The notes under the pieces were generated by a model that saw only the letters and a program-made list of their open reading frames with translations, was not told the DNA's origin and did no database searches. A stretch of DNA of 64,000 nt from Bacillaceae bacterium Marseille-Q3522 (GTDB lineage: Bacteria > Bacillota > Bacilli > Bacillales > Cytobacillaceae): the NCBI GenBank assembly GCA_017898095.1, contig JAGKQJ010000001.1, forward strand, positions 43,904 through 107,903, written 5' to 3'. The position numbers and the translations under genes were made by a program. How positions within the stretch are numbered: position 1 is the stretch's first letter; each line of letters starts with the position of its first letter. Shown one piece after another: positions 13,864-23,229 of this stretch.

Positions 13864-14852
13864 TGAAACAGATCACGATACTTGTACCGGCATATAATGA
13901 AGAAGAAGTGTTGCAGCAATTGTATGACCGCTTAATTGCGGTAATAGAGATCATTCCCAATTATACATTTGAGATCCTGCTCATAAATGACGGAAGCAGG
14001 GATCAGACATTAACGGTTATCAAGCAAATGAGAGAAAGAGATAACAGAATTTCTTATGTGAACTTATCACGTAATTTTGGTAAAGAAATTGCGATGATTG
14101 CAGGATTGGACTATGCAAAGGGAGACGCTGTCGTTATCATCGATGCGGATTTACAGGATCCTCCCGAGCTGATCCCGGAAATGATAAAGTATTGGGAAAT
14201 GGGCTATGACGACGTGTTTGCTAAACGCATATCGCGGTCCGGTGAATCCTGGCTGAAAAAATCGACAGCCGCTACTTTTTATAAGCTGCTGCAAAAAGCA
14301 GCGAAAATTCCGATTCAGGAAAACACCGGCGATTTCCGCCTGCTTGACAGACGGTGCGTCGATGCATTGAAACAATTAAGAGAAACGCAAAGATATACGA
14401 AGGGCATGTTTAGCTGGATCGGGTACAATAAAAAAGAAATCCTCTTTGACCGTGATCCGAGAGCAGCCGGCGAAACAAAATGGAATTATGCAAAGTTAAC
14501 GGATTTGGCGATTGAAGGAATTACCTCATTTACAACAGCGCCATTACGTCTATCGGCGATGCTGGGCATAATCATTTCGATTTTTTCGTTTCTTTATATT
14601 ATTTGGATTGTCACAAAAACATTAATATTTGGAGAACCGGTTGCCGGCTATCCTTCCTTAATGACGGTGATCTTATTTTTAGGCGGCATTCAGCTGATCT
14701 CACTTGGGATCATCGGCGAGTATTTAGGGAGAATTTTTAATGAGACAAAAAATCGTCCGCTTTATTTTGCCGAAGAATATAATGATGAAAAAGTTACATT
14801 TGCCGGAAAGAAACAAAGAGATTTCGCCAGACAAATAGGGAGAAAAGAATGA
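13860..14852 (+). CDS. CsbB-like polyprenyl-phosphate glycosyltransferase (GT2, DPM1-like)
   Basis: 330 residues. The N-terminal GT-A domain (1-220) has VPAYNEEE at the nucleotide-sugar site, NDGSRD, the metal-binding DADLQDP and the acceptor-loop GDFRLLDRR. Two membrane helices follow (about 230-255 and 265-295), with IGEYLGRIFNETKNRP after the second, the standard ending of bactoprenol glucosyltransferase/CsbB proteins. It should move a sugar from a nucleotide donor to undecaprenyl phosphate on the cytoplasmic face. Its ATG (13860; a second ATG follows directly) overlaps the preceding yfhO stop and its stop overlaps the next start by 4 bp, so the genes form an operon. The gene name csbB is plausible but not certain. 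Confidence 0.85.
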   Translation: MMKQITILVPAYNEEEVLQQLYDRLIAVIEIIPNYTFEILLINDGSRDQTLTVIKQMRERDNRISYVNLSRNFGKEIAMIAGLDYAKGDAVVIIDADLQDPPELIPEMIKYWEMGYDDVFAKRISRSGESWLKKSTAATFYKLLQKAAKIPIQENTGDFRLLDRRCVDALKQLRETQRYTKGMFSWIGYNKKEILFDRDPRAAGETKWNYAKLTDLAIEGITSFTTAPLRLSAMLGIIISIFSFLYIIWIVTKTLIFGEPVAGYPSLMTVILFLGGIQLISLGIIGEYLGRIFNETKNRPLYFAEEYNDEKVTFAGKKQRDFARQIGRKE

Positions 14853-15265
14853 AGAATAAAAAGGAAATGATTAATTATCTTATTTTTGGAGTTTTAACAA
14901 CGCTAGTAAACATTATTAGTTTTTGGATCTTTACCGCTATGTTTCATATTGATTATAAATTGGCAACGACGATTGCCTGGATATTATCTGTCCTTTTTGC
15001 GTTTGTTACCAATAAGATTTATGTATTTAATAGTAGAACAAACAGTTTTCGCGCGATATGCAGAGAATTTTTTGCGTTTATGTTCATGCGGCTCTTGTCC
15101 TATTTTTTAGATCTCGGTACGATGATTTTTTTGGTAGAACTGCTTCACAGCGGCAGTTTGTTTGCGAAAATTATCGCGAATATTCTCGTCGTTATTTTTA
15201 ATTATTTTGCCAGTAAATATTTTATTTTTAAAGGTGAGAAGACTCCTTCTTCAAGGAATGGGTAA
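14849..15265 (+). CDS. GtrA/GtcA-family membrane protein, probable lipid-linked sugar flippase
   Basis: 138 residues with four predicted membrane helices. The family hallmarks are the N-terminal NYLIFGVLTTLVN, the VTNKIYVFNS segment after helix 2, and the ending FNYFASKYFIFKGE. GtrA/GtcA proteins are proposed to flip undecaprenyl-phosphate-linked sugars to the outer face, where a GT-C enzyme such as YfhO uses them. It is coupled to the CsbB-like gene by an ATGA overlap. No clear terminator follows. Confidence 0.85.
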   Translation: MKNKKEMINYLIFGVLTTLVNIISFWIFTAMFHIDYKLATTIAWILSVLFAFVTNKIYVFNSRTNSFRAICREFFAFMFMRLLSYFLDLGTMIFLVELLHSGSLFAKIIANILVVIFNYFASKYFIFKGEKTPSSRNG

Positions 15266-15369
15266 GGCCTGACTCAGAACACGGGAGGTACTTGTTTTTA
15301 AGCTAAACATCCATGACCTTGGGTCACAAACTCGGATGAAAATATTGAACGGACCATTACAACTTGTTA

Positions 15370-15398
15370 TTGTGTCTAATTCAGAAAAATGCTACACT
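15370..15398 (+). promoter_or_regulatory. Promoter of secG
   Basis: TTGTGT (15370-15375) and TACACT (15393-15398) are 17 bp apart, and a TG pair at 15390-15391 forms an extended -10. It lies 37 bp before the secG start. Confidence 0.55.
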
Positions 15399-15434
15399 TA
15401 CATTACATGAATGTGCTTTTTAGGAGGTTCATAA

Positions 15435-15668
15435 ATGCATACTTTCTTACTTGTTTTACTCGTAATTGTTTCCGTGGCACTGATCACGGTTGTACTTCTG
15501 CAACCAGGGAAAAGCGCCGGATTATCAGGTGCTATTTCCGGCGGAGCGGAGCAGCTTTTTGGCAAACAAAAAGCAAGAGGGCTGGAGTTAATTCTCCACC
15601 GGGTGACGATTGTTCTCGCTGTACTCTTCTTTGTATTGGCGATTGCTGTTTCTTATTTTGAACTGTAA
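15435..15668 (+). CDS. secG: Preprotein translocase subunit SecG
   Basis: 77 residues with two membrane helices (about 3-22 and 53-75). Between them is the conserved cytoplasmic loop [20 protein letters not shown] followed by [10 protein letters not shown]. It is the auxiliary membrane subunit of the SecYEG channel. TAGGAGG precedes ATG 15435. It is monocistronic, with its own promoter and terminator. In many Bacillaceae secG is followed by an esterase, rnr and smpB, as here. Confidence 0.95.
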   Translation: MHTFLLVLLVIVSVALITVVLLQPGKSAGLSGAISGGAEQLFGKQKARGLELILHRVTIVLAVLFFVLAIAVSYFEL

Positions 15669-15681
15669 AAGTACAAGCATT

Positions 15682-15710
15682 AACCTGGCTATATTCAGTC
15701 AGGTTTTTTT
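15682..15710 (+). terminator. Terminator of secG
   Basis: AACCTGGC (15682-15689) pairs with GTCAGGTT (15698-15705), with one G-T pair, and five T follow. Confidence 0.8.
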
Positions 15711-16039
15711 GCTGGAAATAGGGCTGTTTATTGCAGATGATGGGGATGAACGACGGCTGTGGAACAAAGTCCCGAGGCAACGTCGGCATTAGTACATCCT
15801 GTACATTGAAAAAGTCCTGCTGATGGGAGTTTACTTTATCCCGTATGAATCGTTTACCTCTAAAATTAAAAAAGTTAGTTCGAACATTATGAAATCAAAA
15901 GAGAAACAAAGAATACATAAGTAGTGATTACAAAGGCGTTTAACTGGCATCTTCCGCTTTTGTTTGTTAATAATAGTTATACAAATACCATATATAAAGC
16001 GGATATTGATTTATAGACATCATAAAGGAGTTTTGAAAA
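15711..16039. other. Intergenic region without a recognised gene
   Basis: 329 bp between the secG terminator and the esterase start. It contains one 33-codon open frame (15823-15924) without a ribosome-binding site. AAAGGAG at 16024-16030 serves the esterase. No convincing promoter or RNA element was recognised. Confidence 0.5.
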
Positions 16040-16789
16040 ATGAAAATAGTCGTACCGAAGCCGTTTTTTTTTAAAGGGGGAAAAAGAGCTGTTTTACTTT
16101 TGCACGGTTTTACTGGAAATTCAGCAGATGTAAGGATGATTGGCCGCTTTTTAGAAAAGAACGGCTATACAAGTCATGCCCCTCATTATAAAGGCCATGG
16201 TGTGCCGCCGGAAGAGCTTGTGAAAACTGGCCCCGATGAATGGTGGCAGGATGCAATGAACGGATACCGCTTTTTGAAAGAGCAGGGGTATGATGAAATT
16301 GCTGTGATCGGATTGTCTCTAGGAGGCGTTTTTTCATTAAAATTAGGTTATACCGTCCCTGTAAAGGGAATAGTGACAATGTGTGCTCCAATGTATATCA
16401 AAAGTGAAAAAGTGATGTATGAAGGGGTTGTGAAATATGCCCGCGAATTCAAAAGTTTTTATGAACAAAAAACGGATGCGCAAATCGAAGAAGAGATCGA
16501 ACAGTTTAAAAAAACGCCAATGAATACGTTAAAAGCATTGCAGCATTTCATTGCTGATGTGCGGGACAATGTCAAGCAGGTAAGGAAACCCATTTTTGTT
16601 GTCCAGGCACGCCATGATGCAATGATTAATCCGGAGAGTGCCAATATTATTTACCGGGAGGTACAATCGGCGAATAAATCTATAAAATGGTATGAAGAGT
16701 CAGGGCATGTTATCACACTTGGAAAAGAAAAACAACAGCTTCATGTGGATATTTTTCAGTTTTTAGAATCTCTTCATTGGGCAGAATAG
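16040..16789 (+). CDS. est: Carboxylesterase, Est30 type
   Basis: 249 residues, an alpha/beta hydrolase very close to the Geobacillus Est30 carboxylesterase: [40 protein letters not shown] and [17 protein letters not shown] all match the remembered Est30 sequence closely. The catalytic triad is Ser93 (GLSLGG), Asp192 (ARHDAMI) and His222 (ESGHVITL). The oxyanion hole is formed around HGFTG. It hydrolyses short- to medium-chain acyl esters in the cytoplasm; the physiological substrate is unknown. AAAGGAG lies 9 bp before ATG 16040. The secG-est-rnr-smpB order is typical of the family. Confidence 0.92.
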   Translation: MKIVVPKPFFFKGGKRAVLLLHGFTGNSADVRMIGRFLEKNGYTSHAPHYKGHGVPPEELVKTGPDEWWQDAMNGYRFLKEQGYDEIAVIGLSLGGVFSLKLGYTVPVKGIVTMCAPMYIKSEKVMYEGVVKYAREFKSFYEQKTDAQIEEEIEQFKKTPMNTLKALQHFIADVRDNVKQVRKPIFVVQARHDAMINPESANIIYREVQSANKSIKWYEESGHVITLGKEKQQLHVDIFQFLESLHWAE

Positions 16790-16913
16790 AAAAAGGTTGT
16801 TCAAATCATCCTGCTTTTTATAATTGTAAGATAAGGGAGCGCGACTTCAAGCAAATTATTAGCAGCTAAAAAGCAGAGGAATGAATAGATCCTTTTTAAG
16901 GAGGATTGGCAAA

Positions 16914-19226
16914 TTGGAACAGACAATTCAGGAGCATGTGGACAAGCTGCTCTTTTATATGAAGGATGAAGCGTACAAACCGCTCACCGTTCAAGAATTG
17001 GAAGCAGCTTTTCAAATCGAAGATTCGGCGGATTTTAAAAATTTCGTAAAAGCCCTTGTGTTTATGGAAGAAAAAGGGTTGGTTGTCAGAACGAGAAGCA
17101 ATCGTTACGGGCTCCCGGAAAAAATGAACTTAATACGCGGTAAGCTTTCCGCACATGCGAAAGGATTTGCCTTTGTGATTCCGGATGAGCCGGGAATGGA
17201 TGATATTTTTATCCCGCCAACAGAAACAGGAGATGCAATGCACGGGGATATTGTTCTTGCCCGTGTATCATCCGCCGGTTTCGGACAGAGGCGGGAAGGA
17301 ACGATTGTGCGGATTTTGGATCGGGGCATCAAACAAATTGTCGGGACTTATACAGAAAGCAGGCATTTTGGCTTTGTAATACCGGATGATAAAAAAATCA
17401 GCAGTGATATTTTTATCCCTCAGGCTGCGAAAATGGGGGCGGTGGAAGGGCATAAAGTTGTTGTCAAACTGACTACCTACCCTGAGGGCAGAAAAAGCGC
17501 AGAGGGTGAAATTGTCAAAGTCCTTGGCCACGCAAACGATCCCGGCGTTGATATTTTATCGGTTATTCATAAATACGAGCTGCCGCTTGCTTTCCCGGAG
17601 GAAGTGATGGCACAGGCAAACGCGACCGCGGATGCGATTTCTGAATCGGAAATACAAAACCGCCGTGACCTCCGTCAGGATATGATTGTTACGATTGATG
17701 GTGCCGATGCTAAAGATTTAGACGATGCTGTTACCGTAACAAAGCTCGATAACGGTCATTATAAGCTTGGTGTCCATATTGCGGATGTTTCCTACTATGT
17801 GACAGAGGATTCGCCGATTGATCGGGAGGCGGCAGACCGGGGAACGAGCGTTTATTTAGTTGACAGAGTGATTCCGATGATTCCCCACCGCCTTTCTAAT
17901 GGAATATGCTCTTTAAATCCGCAGGTAGACCGCCTGACACTGTCATGCGAAATGGAATTGGATCAGGAAGGAACGGTCGTAAACCATGAAATTTTTCAAA
18001 GTGTCATAAAAACAACAGAGCGGATGACATACGCGGATGTCAACCGGATTTTGGTTGATCATGATCAGCAGCTGACCGAAAAATATGAGCCGCTTGTACC
18101 AATGTTTTTATTGATGAAAGAGCTGGCAGCCGTTTTAAGGGCTAAAAGGATGAAACGCGGCGCCATCGATTTCGATTTTAAAGAAGCAAAGGTGATCGTC
18201 GATAAAGAAGGAAAGCCGACAGACGTTGTCACCCGGGAGCGTTCTGTAGCGGAGCGCCTGATCGAGGAATTTATGCTTTGTGCCAATGAAACGGTGGCCG
18301 AGCATTTTCATTGGCTAGAGGTTCCGTTTCTTTATCGGATTCACGAAGATCCGAAAGAAGACAAATTGCGCCGGTTTTTTGAGTTTATCACTAATTTCGG
18401 ATATATCGTCCGGGGAACGGCGAATTCTGTTCATCCGCGCGCGTTGCAGCAGATTATCGAGGAGGTCCAGGGAACGCCGGAGGAAATGGTGATTTCCACG
18501 GTGATGCTGCGCTCAATGCAGCAGGCGAAATACTATCCGGAATGTCTCGGTCATTTTGGTCTGTCGACGGAGTTTTATACGCACTTTACTTCGCCAATCC
18601 GCCGTTATCCGGATTTAATTGTCCATCGCTTAATCCGCACCTATTTGCTGGAAAGAAAGCTGGATGACGGAACAAGAGCCAAATGGGCCGCAAATCTTCC
18701 TGATATTGCCGAGCATTCTTCCAGTATGGAACGGCGTGCCGTTGATGCTGAACGGGAGACGGATGAACTGAAAAAGACAGAGTATATGGAAGATAAGATT
18801 GGTCAGGAATATGATGGCATTATTAGTTCAGTCACCAATTTCGGCATGTTTGTAGAACTGCCGAACACCATTGAAGGGCTTGTACATGTCAGTTATATGA
18901 CCGATGATTATTACCGTTACGACGAACGGCATTATGCGATGATCGGCGAGCGTACCGGCAATGTCTTTCGTATCGGTGATGAAATTTCCGTCCGTGTTAT
19001 CAAAGTGGACAAAGATGAGCGGATTATCGACTTTGAAATTGCCGGGATGAAAGAAACGCGCCGCCGTGAAAAAGCAGAGGCGAAAATTCTCCGCACCGGA
19101 GGGAGCAGTAAAGGGAAAAAGATTCATGCGAAAAATCGTAAAAATGGTGATAACAAACCGAAAACGAAATTTTACGAATCAGTAGCGAAAGGAAAGAAAA
19201 AGAAAAGGCGCCATAAAAATCGTTGA
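16914..19226 (+). CDS. rnr: Ribonuclease R
   Basis: 770 residues from TTG 16914, chosen because AAGGAGG stands 9 bp upstream and the product then starts like B. subtilis RNase R; ATG 16881 would add 11 residues without a good site. Domains in order: winged helix (to about 75), two cold-shock domains (75-235), the RNB catalytic domain with the metal-binding [12 protein letters not shown] near 262-273 and [11 protein letters not shown] near 556-566, an S1 domain (about 628-705) and a Lys-rich tail. It is a processive 3'-5' exoribonuclease acting on structured RNA. With tmRNA-SmpB it degrades non-stop mRNA, and smpB and ssrA follow here. Confidence 0.96.
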   Translation: MEQTIQEHVDKLLFYMKDEAYKPLTVQELEAAFQIEDSADFKNFVKALVFMEEKGLVVRTRSNRYGLPEKMNLIRGKLSAHAKGFAFVIPDEPGMDDIFIPPTETGDAMHGDIVLARVSSAGFGQRREGTIVRILDRGIKQIVGTYTESRHFGFVIPDDKKISSDIFIPQAAKMGAVEGHKVVVKLTTYPEGRKSAEGEIVKVLGHANDPGVDILSVIHKYELPLAFPEEVMAQANATADAISESEIQNRRDLRQDMIVTIDGADAKDLDDAVTVTKLDNGHYKLGVHIADVSYYVTEDSPIDREAADRGTSVYLVDRVIPMIPHRLSNGICSLNPQVDRLTLSCEMELDQEGTVVNHEIFQSVIKTTERMTYADVNRILVDHDQQLTEKYEPLVPMFLLMKELAAVLRAKRMKRGAIDFDFKEAKVIVDKEGKPTDVVTRERSVAERLIEEFMLCANETVAEHFHWLEVPFLYRIHEDPKEDKLRRFFEFITNFGYIVRGTANSVHPRALQQIIEEVQGTPEEMVISTVMLRSMQQAKYYPECLGHFGLSTEFYTHFTSPIRRYPDLIVHRLIRTYLLERKLDDGTRAKWAANLPDIAEHSSSMERRAVDAERETDELKKTEYMEDKIGQEYDGIISSVTNFGMFVELPNTIEGLVHVSYMTDDYYRYDERHYAMIGERTGNVFRIGDEISVRVIKVDKDERIIDFEIAGMKETRRREKAEAKILRTGGSSKGKKIHAKNRKNGDNKPKTKFYESVAKGKKKKRRHKNR

Positions 19227-19546
19227 TCGTGTTTGGCTAAAATGCAACAGGTGAGAAACGGGGATAATAGTAAGAAATTGTATGACAATTGCGGAGCAAA
19301 GCGCGGGTAAGCCGGCGGGAGGTGCGGGTTTACCGGCGGCGCCGTGACTTTTTGTGATGTCAAAAAATTATCGGAAAATGGCAAGCTTTGTTACTATCAA
19401 AATCCGCTACTCTTGGATACGAACAGTGTAAAATTAGGGAAACCCGCGAAACAGGCTTCACAAGTTTTTTCACCCTCCGATTTCCTGCTTCTAATTTCCG
19501 TACGGTGCTTGATCCCTTTTGGCATCTTCCGCTTAAGAGAATAACA
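19227..19546. other. Intergenic region, no gene seen
   Basis: About 320 bp between rnr and the smpB promoter. It holds a short GC-rich patch (19300-19345) that contrasts with its surroundings and several short overlapping open frames without ribosome-binding sites. I see no terminator or RNA gene that I can support. Confidence 0.45.
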
Positions 19547-19575
19547 TTGTCGGAGCGGGCTATTTTTGTTAAAAT
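19547..19575 (+). promoter_or_regulatory. Promoter of smpB
   Basis: TTGTCG (19547-19552) and TAAAAT (19570-19575) are 17 bp apart, with TG just before the -10 box. The start codon is 28 bp downstream, after a GGGGGAG ribosome-binding site. Confidence 0.7.
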
Positions 19576-19602
19576 AGAGCAAGACTAAAGGGGGAGACTT
19601 CG

Positions 19603-20070
19603 ATGCCGAAAGGTGCAGGGAAAGTAATTGCCCAGAATAAAAAAGCCTATCACGATTATTTCATAGAAGAAACATACGAAGCCGGTATTGTATTGCAAGG
19701 AACAGAAATAAAATCGATACGTGCCGGAAAGGTTAATTTAAAGGACGCATATGCGCGCATCCAAGGCGGAGAAATATTCATTATCGGCATGCACATCAGC
19801 CCTTATGAACAAGGCAACCGCTATAATCATGATCCGCTCAGGGAGCGGAAGTTGCTGTTGCACAATAAAGAAATTGCAAAGCTGACAGGTGAAACAAAAG
19901 AAGTCGGCTATTCAATTGTTCCGTTAAAAATGTATTTGAAAAACGGCTACGCAAAACTTCTGGTCGGTCTGGCAAAAGGAAAGAAAAATTACGATAAACG
20001 CGAAACATTAAAACGCAAAGAAGCAAAACGGGAAATTGAACGAGCCTTTCGTGAGCGGCAAAAGATGTAG
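19603..20070 (+). CDS. smpB: SsrA-binding protein SmpB
   Basis: 155 residues. It has the OB-fold core ([39 protein letters not shown]) and the basic C-terminal tail [18 protein letters not shown], which enters the mRNA channel during trans-translation. It binds tmRNA and delivers it to stalled ribosomes. The tmRNA gene lies 270 bp downstream with its own promoter. The prophage is inserted after ssrA and leaves smpB untouched. Confidence 0.96.
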   Translation: MPKGAGKVIAQNKKAYHDYFIEETYEAGIVLQGTEIKSIRAGKVNLKDAYARIQGGEIFIIGMHISPYEQGNRYNHDPLRERKLLLHNKEIAKLTGETKEVGYSIVPLKMYLKNGYAKLLVGLAKGKKNYDKRETLKRKEAKREIERAFRERQKM

Positions 20071-20257
20071 AAAGGCAAACCGTACAACGGTGAGTTTAAG
20101 GAAAAATATTGATTTAATTAAAAAGGGCAGTTATTTGGAAGAGCTAATTTGATACTTCTTCTGTTCGTATACTTTCATGAGGAAAAGTTGCACGATGTTT
20201 TGCAATTTCCATCGCGGGTGCATGTTTCTGGTAGTTTTTTCTTTTTTTACAGATTGA

Positions 20258-20285
20258 TTGAATTTTAAATGCAGTATGGTATAAT
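20258..20285 (+). promoter_or_regulatory. Promoter of ssrA
   Basis: TTGAAT (20258-20263), a 16-bp spacer and a perfect TATAAT (20280-20285) preceded by TG. Transcription would start near 20292, giving a leader of about 50 nt with two small hairpins (GTGACGC/GCGTTAC and CCCAT/ATGGG) that must be removed from pre-tmRNA. Confidence 0.8.
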
Positions 20286-20340
20286 ACTATGTGACGCGAA
20301 AAAGCGTTACATTTTCCCATGATAAAGATGGGATGACAAA

Positions 20341-20697
20341 GGGGACGTTACGGATTCGACAGGCATAGTTTGTGCTTGAGTTGCGAGTCGAGGGGATCGG
20401 CCTCGTTAAAACGTCAAAGCCAATAACTGGCAAACAACAAAACAACTTCGCTTTAGCTGCTTAATAAGCGCTTAGCGGTTCCTCCCTCCATCGCCCATGT
20501 GGTAGGGTAAGGGACTCAACGTAAGTGGGCTACGCCGGATTCCACCGTCTGAGGATGAAGGAAGAGAACAACCAGACTAGCTGCGCTAACGCCGGTCGAT
20601 AGGCAGAAGCTGCAGCGAAATGCGAATATATCGACTATGCTCGTAGAAGCTTAAGTGGCGATATGTTTGGACGTGGGTTCGACTCCCACCGTCTCCA
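20341..20697 (+). ncRNA. ssrA: Transfer-messenger RNA (tmRNA)
   Basis: The 5' end GGGGACGTTACGGATTCGAC is the standard Bacillus tmRNA start. GGGGACG pairs with CGTCTCC (20690-20696) to form the acceptor stem, and the T arm GTGGG-TTCGACT-CCCAC lies just before it. The discriminator A is at 20697; CCA is not encoded and must be added. The tag frame runs 20429-20464, GGC to TAA, and encodes GKQQNNFALAA, giving AGKQQNNFALAA with the charged Ala; a second TAA follows. The RNA rescues stalled ribosomes with SmpB. The prophage core site covers the 3' T arm and acceptor strand, and integration preserves the sequence. Confidence 0.96.
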
Positions 20698-20699
20698 TT
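20680..20699. repeat. attL core
   Basis: CGACTCCCACCGTCTCCATT, spanning the T loop to just past the tmRNA 3' end; identical to 61770-61789. The flanks differ on both sides, so the core is exactly 20 bp. Confidence 0.92.
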
Positions 20700-20739
20700 A
20701 ATGAAGTTTTAAGCCCTGTGTATCAATGTTTTAAAAACT

Positions 20740-20762
20740 GCGGTAACATTCGCGGTAACATT
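20740..20762. repeat. Putative integrase arm-type sites next to attL
   Basis: GCGGTAACATT occurs twice, at 20740-20750 and 20752-20762, in a 12-bp period. Similar GGTAACA pairs with the same period lie near attR. Confidence 0.55.
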
Positions 20763-20771
20763 ATTATTTTT

Positions 20772-21833
20772 TCAGAAGTCGTCCTCCATTTTCGAGACGG
20801 CTTCTTTTTCTGTAGATGGATAAAGGTGCCCATAAATATTTAAAAGCGTTGCAACATCGCCGTGACCTAATCTTTTAGCGATCATTGTTGGCGTGTAACC
20901 TTTGTTAATTAGATAACTTGCGTGTGAATGACGAAAATCATGAATTCTTATTTTTTTTACTTCAGCTTTTTTTACATAATGCGCAAAACGGCGATCGAGA
21001 GTTGTAGTTGATACATGATCATAAAATTCACCAAATACAACGTAATTACTTTTATAATGATCGGCAGACACTTTTAATCGAGCCAATAACTGCATCGTAT
21101 GTTTTGGCATCAATACCGTTCTGTTGGATGCTTTCGTTTTTGGGCTAGTTACTTTTCTGTTATAGACAGTTTTACTAACACTGATCGTGTTACGGTTAAA
21201 GTCTATATCAGCCCAAATTAAAGCTAAAAGTTCTCCCTTACGCAATCCAGAATAGTAAAGTGTCATAAACAATGTTTTATATGGTAGGTCGTCAATTATA
21301 GCAATAAATTGTTTAAATTCTTCTAAAGTCCAATACTCCATATGCTTTTTATCTTCCATGTCCACATTTCCAACTAAGCGAGCCGGGTTCTTTTTCACAT
21401 ATTCTTGTTTTATCGCAAAGTTAAATATAGCAGATAGAGTTGTGTGGATTTTCTTTGCGTGTGCTGCAGAAAAGTTATCAATCAAATGATCATGGAATTT
21501 AGTAATGTCCCTATTTCGGATACTACTAATTTTTTTACTGCCAAAAGCAGTGATTAAATGTGTATTGACAATACTTGCTATTTTTGTATATGATGATTCT
21601 TTTCGGCGCCGTTTATACCACTCAAGATATTCTTCTGCTACTTCCTTAAGCGTGTATTCCTCATCGGCAATTACTTCATTTTCCCAATTAATTATAAATT
21701 GGGATTCGGCCAAGCGGGCTTCTTTTGAGCTAGTAAAGCCTCTTCTTTTCACCTGTTTCGCTTGTCCATTTTTTAATTGCACCCTGGTAATAAAATAATA
21801 ATTTTTGTACTTTTTATCATAGTAAATTGGCAA
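20772..21833 (-). CDS. int: Tyrosine recombinase phage integrase
   Basis: 353 residues, starting at TTG 21833 after GGGGGTG. The N-terminal arm-binding domain (about 1-55, AP2-like, MPIYYDKKYKNYYFITRV) is followed by a SAM-like core-binding domain (65-160) and the catalytic domain (165-350). The catalytic residues are visible: Arg in SGLRKGELLAL, His-x-x-Arg in IHDFRHSHASYL, His in LGHGDVATLL and the nucleophile Tyr near the end in NIYGHLYP. It integrates the phage genome at the tmRNA gene. The 3' end of int faces attL, as usual. No excisionase gene was recognised next to it. Confidence 0.95.
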   Translation of the reverse strand: MPIYYDKKYKNYYFITRVQLKNGQAKQVKRRGFTSSKEARLAESQFIINWENEVIADEEYTLKEVAEEYLEWYKRRRKESSYTKIASIVNTHLITAFGSKKISSIRNRDITKFHDHLIDNFSAAHAKKIHTTLSAIFNFAIKQEYVKKNPARLVGNVDMEDKKHMEYWTLEEFKQFIAIIDDLPYKTLFMTLYYSGLRKGELLALIWADIDFNRNTISVSKTVYNRKVTSPKTKASNRTVLMPKHTMQLLARLKVSADHYKSNYVVFGEFYDHVSTTTLDRRFAHYVKKAEVKKIRIHDFRHSHASYLINKGYTPTMIAKRLGHGDVATLLNIYGHLYPSTEKEAVSKMEDDF

Positions 21834-21892
21834 TTACATTCACCCCCTTTCAATAATAAAGAACGTTTGTTCTGTTTAAAGCGTAAAATTTT

Positions 21893-22369
21893 TTAAACGT
21901 GATCCTCAAACCAATCAACAACTCCAAGGGGGTTAAAACAAATCACATATCCCCCATAACTTACGGTATCTCCAAATTTCCCTCGATAACGTTCCAGTGC
22001 CTCTTCTAAAAATTGTTCAGTTACTCCTAAAAATTCAGCTAGTTCATAATTGTTTTTTACGTGCTGCTTATGGGCTTGGACGATTTTGTTAAGAGGTACT
22101 AATTTTTTATAAGCCCAATTGCGAGCACGTTTTTCTTGTTTCCTATTTGTAATTGAATTTTGATCGAGGATATCGCCAGCTGAGGTGTGATAGTGACCAA
22201 GCTCCTCGGCCAGAGTGCAATATTTATCGGTATTCGTGGAAAGCGATTTATTGAGCCATATAACATTGTCACTGTATAATCCTTTAATTTGACCTCTTAA
22301 ATTTTTTTCATAAACTTGTACCCCTAAAGATGCAGCTTCTTTTAACAGTTTTTCATATTGCATAATCAA
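21893..22369 (-). CDS. ImmA/IrrE-family protein (M78 peptidase-like)
   Basis: 158 residues. The segment CTLAEELGHYHTSAGDI corresponds to the HExxH zinc site of ImmA/IrrE proteins, but the first His is Glu here (EELGH), as in many phage members. Zinc binding and proteolysis are therefore not assured. A second conserved block, ARNWAYKKLVPL, follows. In ICEBs1, ImmA cleaves the repressor ImmR to trigger induction; the gene here is coupled by a 4-bp overlap to the repressor gene, which fits that pairing. Confidence 0.75.
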   Translation of the reverse strand: MIMQYEKLLKEAASLGVQVYEKNLRGQIKGLYSDNVIWLNKSLSTNTDKYCTLAEELGHYHTSAGDILDQNSITNRKQEKRARNWAYKKLVPLNKIVQAHKQHVKNNYELAEFLGVTEQFLEEALERYRGKFGDTVSYGGYVICFNPLGVVDWFEDHV

Positions 22370-22962
22370 TCACCTTGCTGTTTCCTCTTAGACTTTATAA
22401 ATTCTTTAAAACGCTCTATTTCTTGAAGCTCTTCATCTGTCCATTCTTCGCCATCATGATGAGCTGCTATGGTTTCAGGCCCGTCCTGCATAGCGTCTTG
22501 GTATTTAGCTTCCTCAAATTTGAGGTAGGCGTTTACGTCTCCGTTAAAATGTGGGGGTATTTCTTCATCATATAGATCATACTTAACAAGTAATTCTGGT
22601 AAGGTGTATCCAAATGCTTCTGCAAAAGCACGCAAATCGTAATCAGTCATTGGGTTTGCATCTTCTTCAATCATTCTAATAGTTTCAGGTGATAATTTCG
22701 TTTCTTGACTCAATTCTTCGATTGCCATACCCTGGGATTGCCTTTCCTCTTTTATTACCCACCCTAAATCGTAAATATCCCCGCGTCCTACAACTTCGTC
22801 TAGTGCAACTTTAAAAAAGTTAGCAACCTTTTGAAGCTTATCTATAGATGGGGAGTTTTTATCCCATTTATAGATTGAACCTCGACCGAAACCTAGTTCC
22901 CTTTCTAGTTTAGCTACACTTATCCCTGATTTCACACACAACCTCTGAATATTTTCTAACAT
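22366..22962 (-). CDS. Prophage repressor with two helix-turn-helix domains
   Basis: 198 residues. An XRE-type HTH is at residues 1-58 (SVAKLERELGFGRGSIYKWD) and a second XRE-like HTH at 68-125 (MAIEELSQETKLSPETIRMIEE). The C-terminal third is acidic, with no LexA-type Ser/Lys protease motif. It probably represses the divergent rightward promoter and is countered by the ImmA-like protein. AGGGGGAGGAGAGG precedes the ATG. Two HTH units in one chain are less common than single-domain phage repressors. Confidence 0.8.
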   Translation of the reverse strand: MLENIQRLCVKSGISVAKLERELGFGRGSIYKWDKNSPSIDKLQKVANFFKVALDEVVGRGDIYDLGWVIKEERQSQGMAIEELSQETKLSPETIRMIEEDANPMTDYDLRAFAEAFGYTLPELLVKYDLYDEEIPPHFNGDVNAYLKFEEAKYQDAMQDGPETIAAHHDGEEWTDEELQEIERFKEFIKSKRKQQGD

Positions 22963-22991
22963 ATCCTCTCCTCCCCCTATAATTCCAATGT

Positions 22992-23041
22992 GTAAAATTT
23001 AACGTATAACTATTGACTTACGTAAAATATAACGTTATAAT
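22992..23041 (+). promoter_or_regulatory. Rightward early promoter with repeated operator
   Basis: TTGACT (23013-23018), a 17-bp spacer and TATAAT (23036-23041) form a near-perfect sigma-A promoter toward the cro-like gene. The 14-mer GTAAAATTTAACGT (22992-23005) recurs as GTAAAATATAACGT (23022-23035), 30 bp apart, and the second copy fills the spacer. Bound repressor would block this promoter. The opposing repressor promoter is not clear; TTTACG and TTAAAT on the minus strand, 18 bp apart, are candidates. Confidence 0.7.
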
Positions 23042-23229
23042 CACATTATCAGCTTGGTTATTCACGAAAAAGGCAATAAAAAGACTGAGGGTATATGACC
23101 CATTTTTTTTTAAAATCGTTCCCCAACGATGTTATTTAACTTGCCTTCTTTGACTATATTAGAATATTTTCAGTCGTTAGTCAATAATTAAGCTGAAATT
23201 TTCTCGATTTTAAGAAAGAGGTGAATTGT

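Noticed and set aside
15823..15924. 33-codon open frame (MGVYFIPYESF...) between secG and the esterase gene
   Set aside because: No ribosome-binding site or recognised relative; could be chance in an AT-rich spacer.
15945..19536. TGGCATCTTCCGCTT occurs both before the esterase gene and before smpB
   Set aside because: A 15-mer match is expected by chance about once or twice in a window of this size, and the flanks do not match.
19344..19588. Two overlapping open frames of about 66 codons upstream of smpB
   Set aside because: They lack ribosome-binding sites, read through the smpB promoter and show no protein-like pattern.
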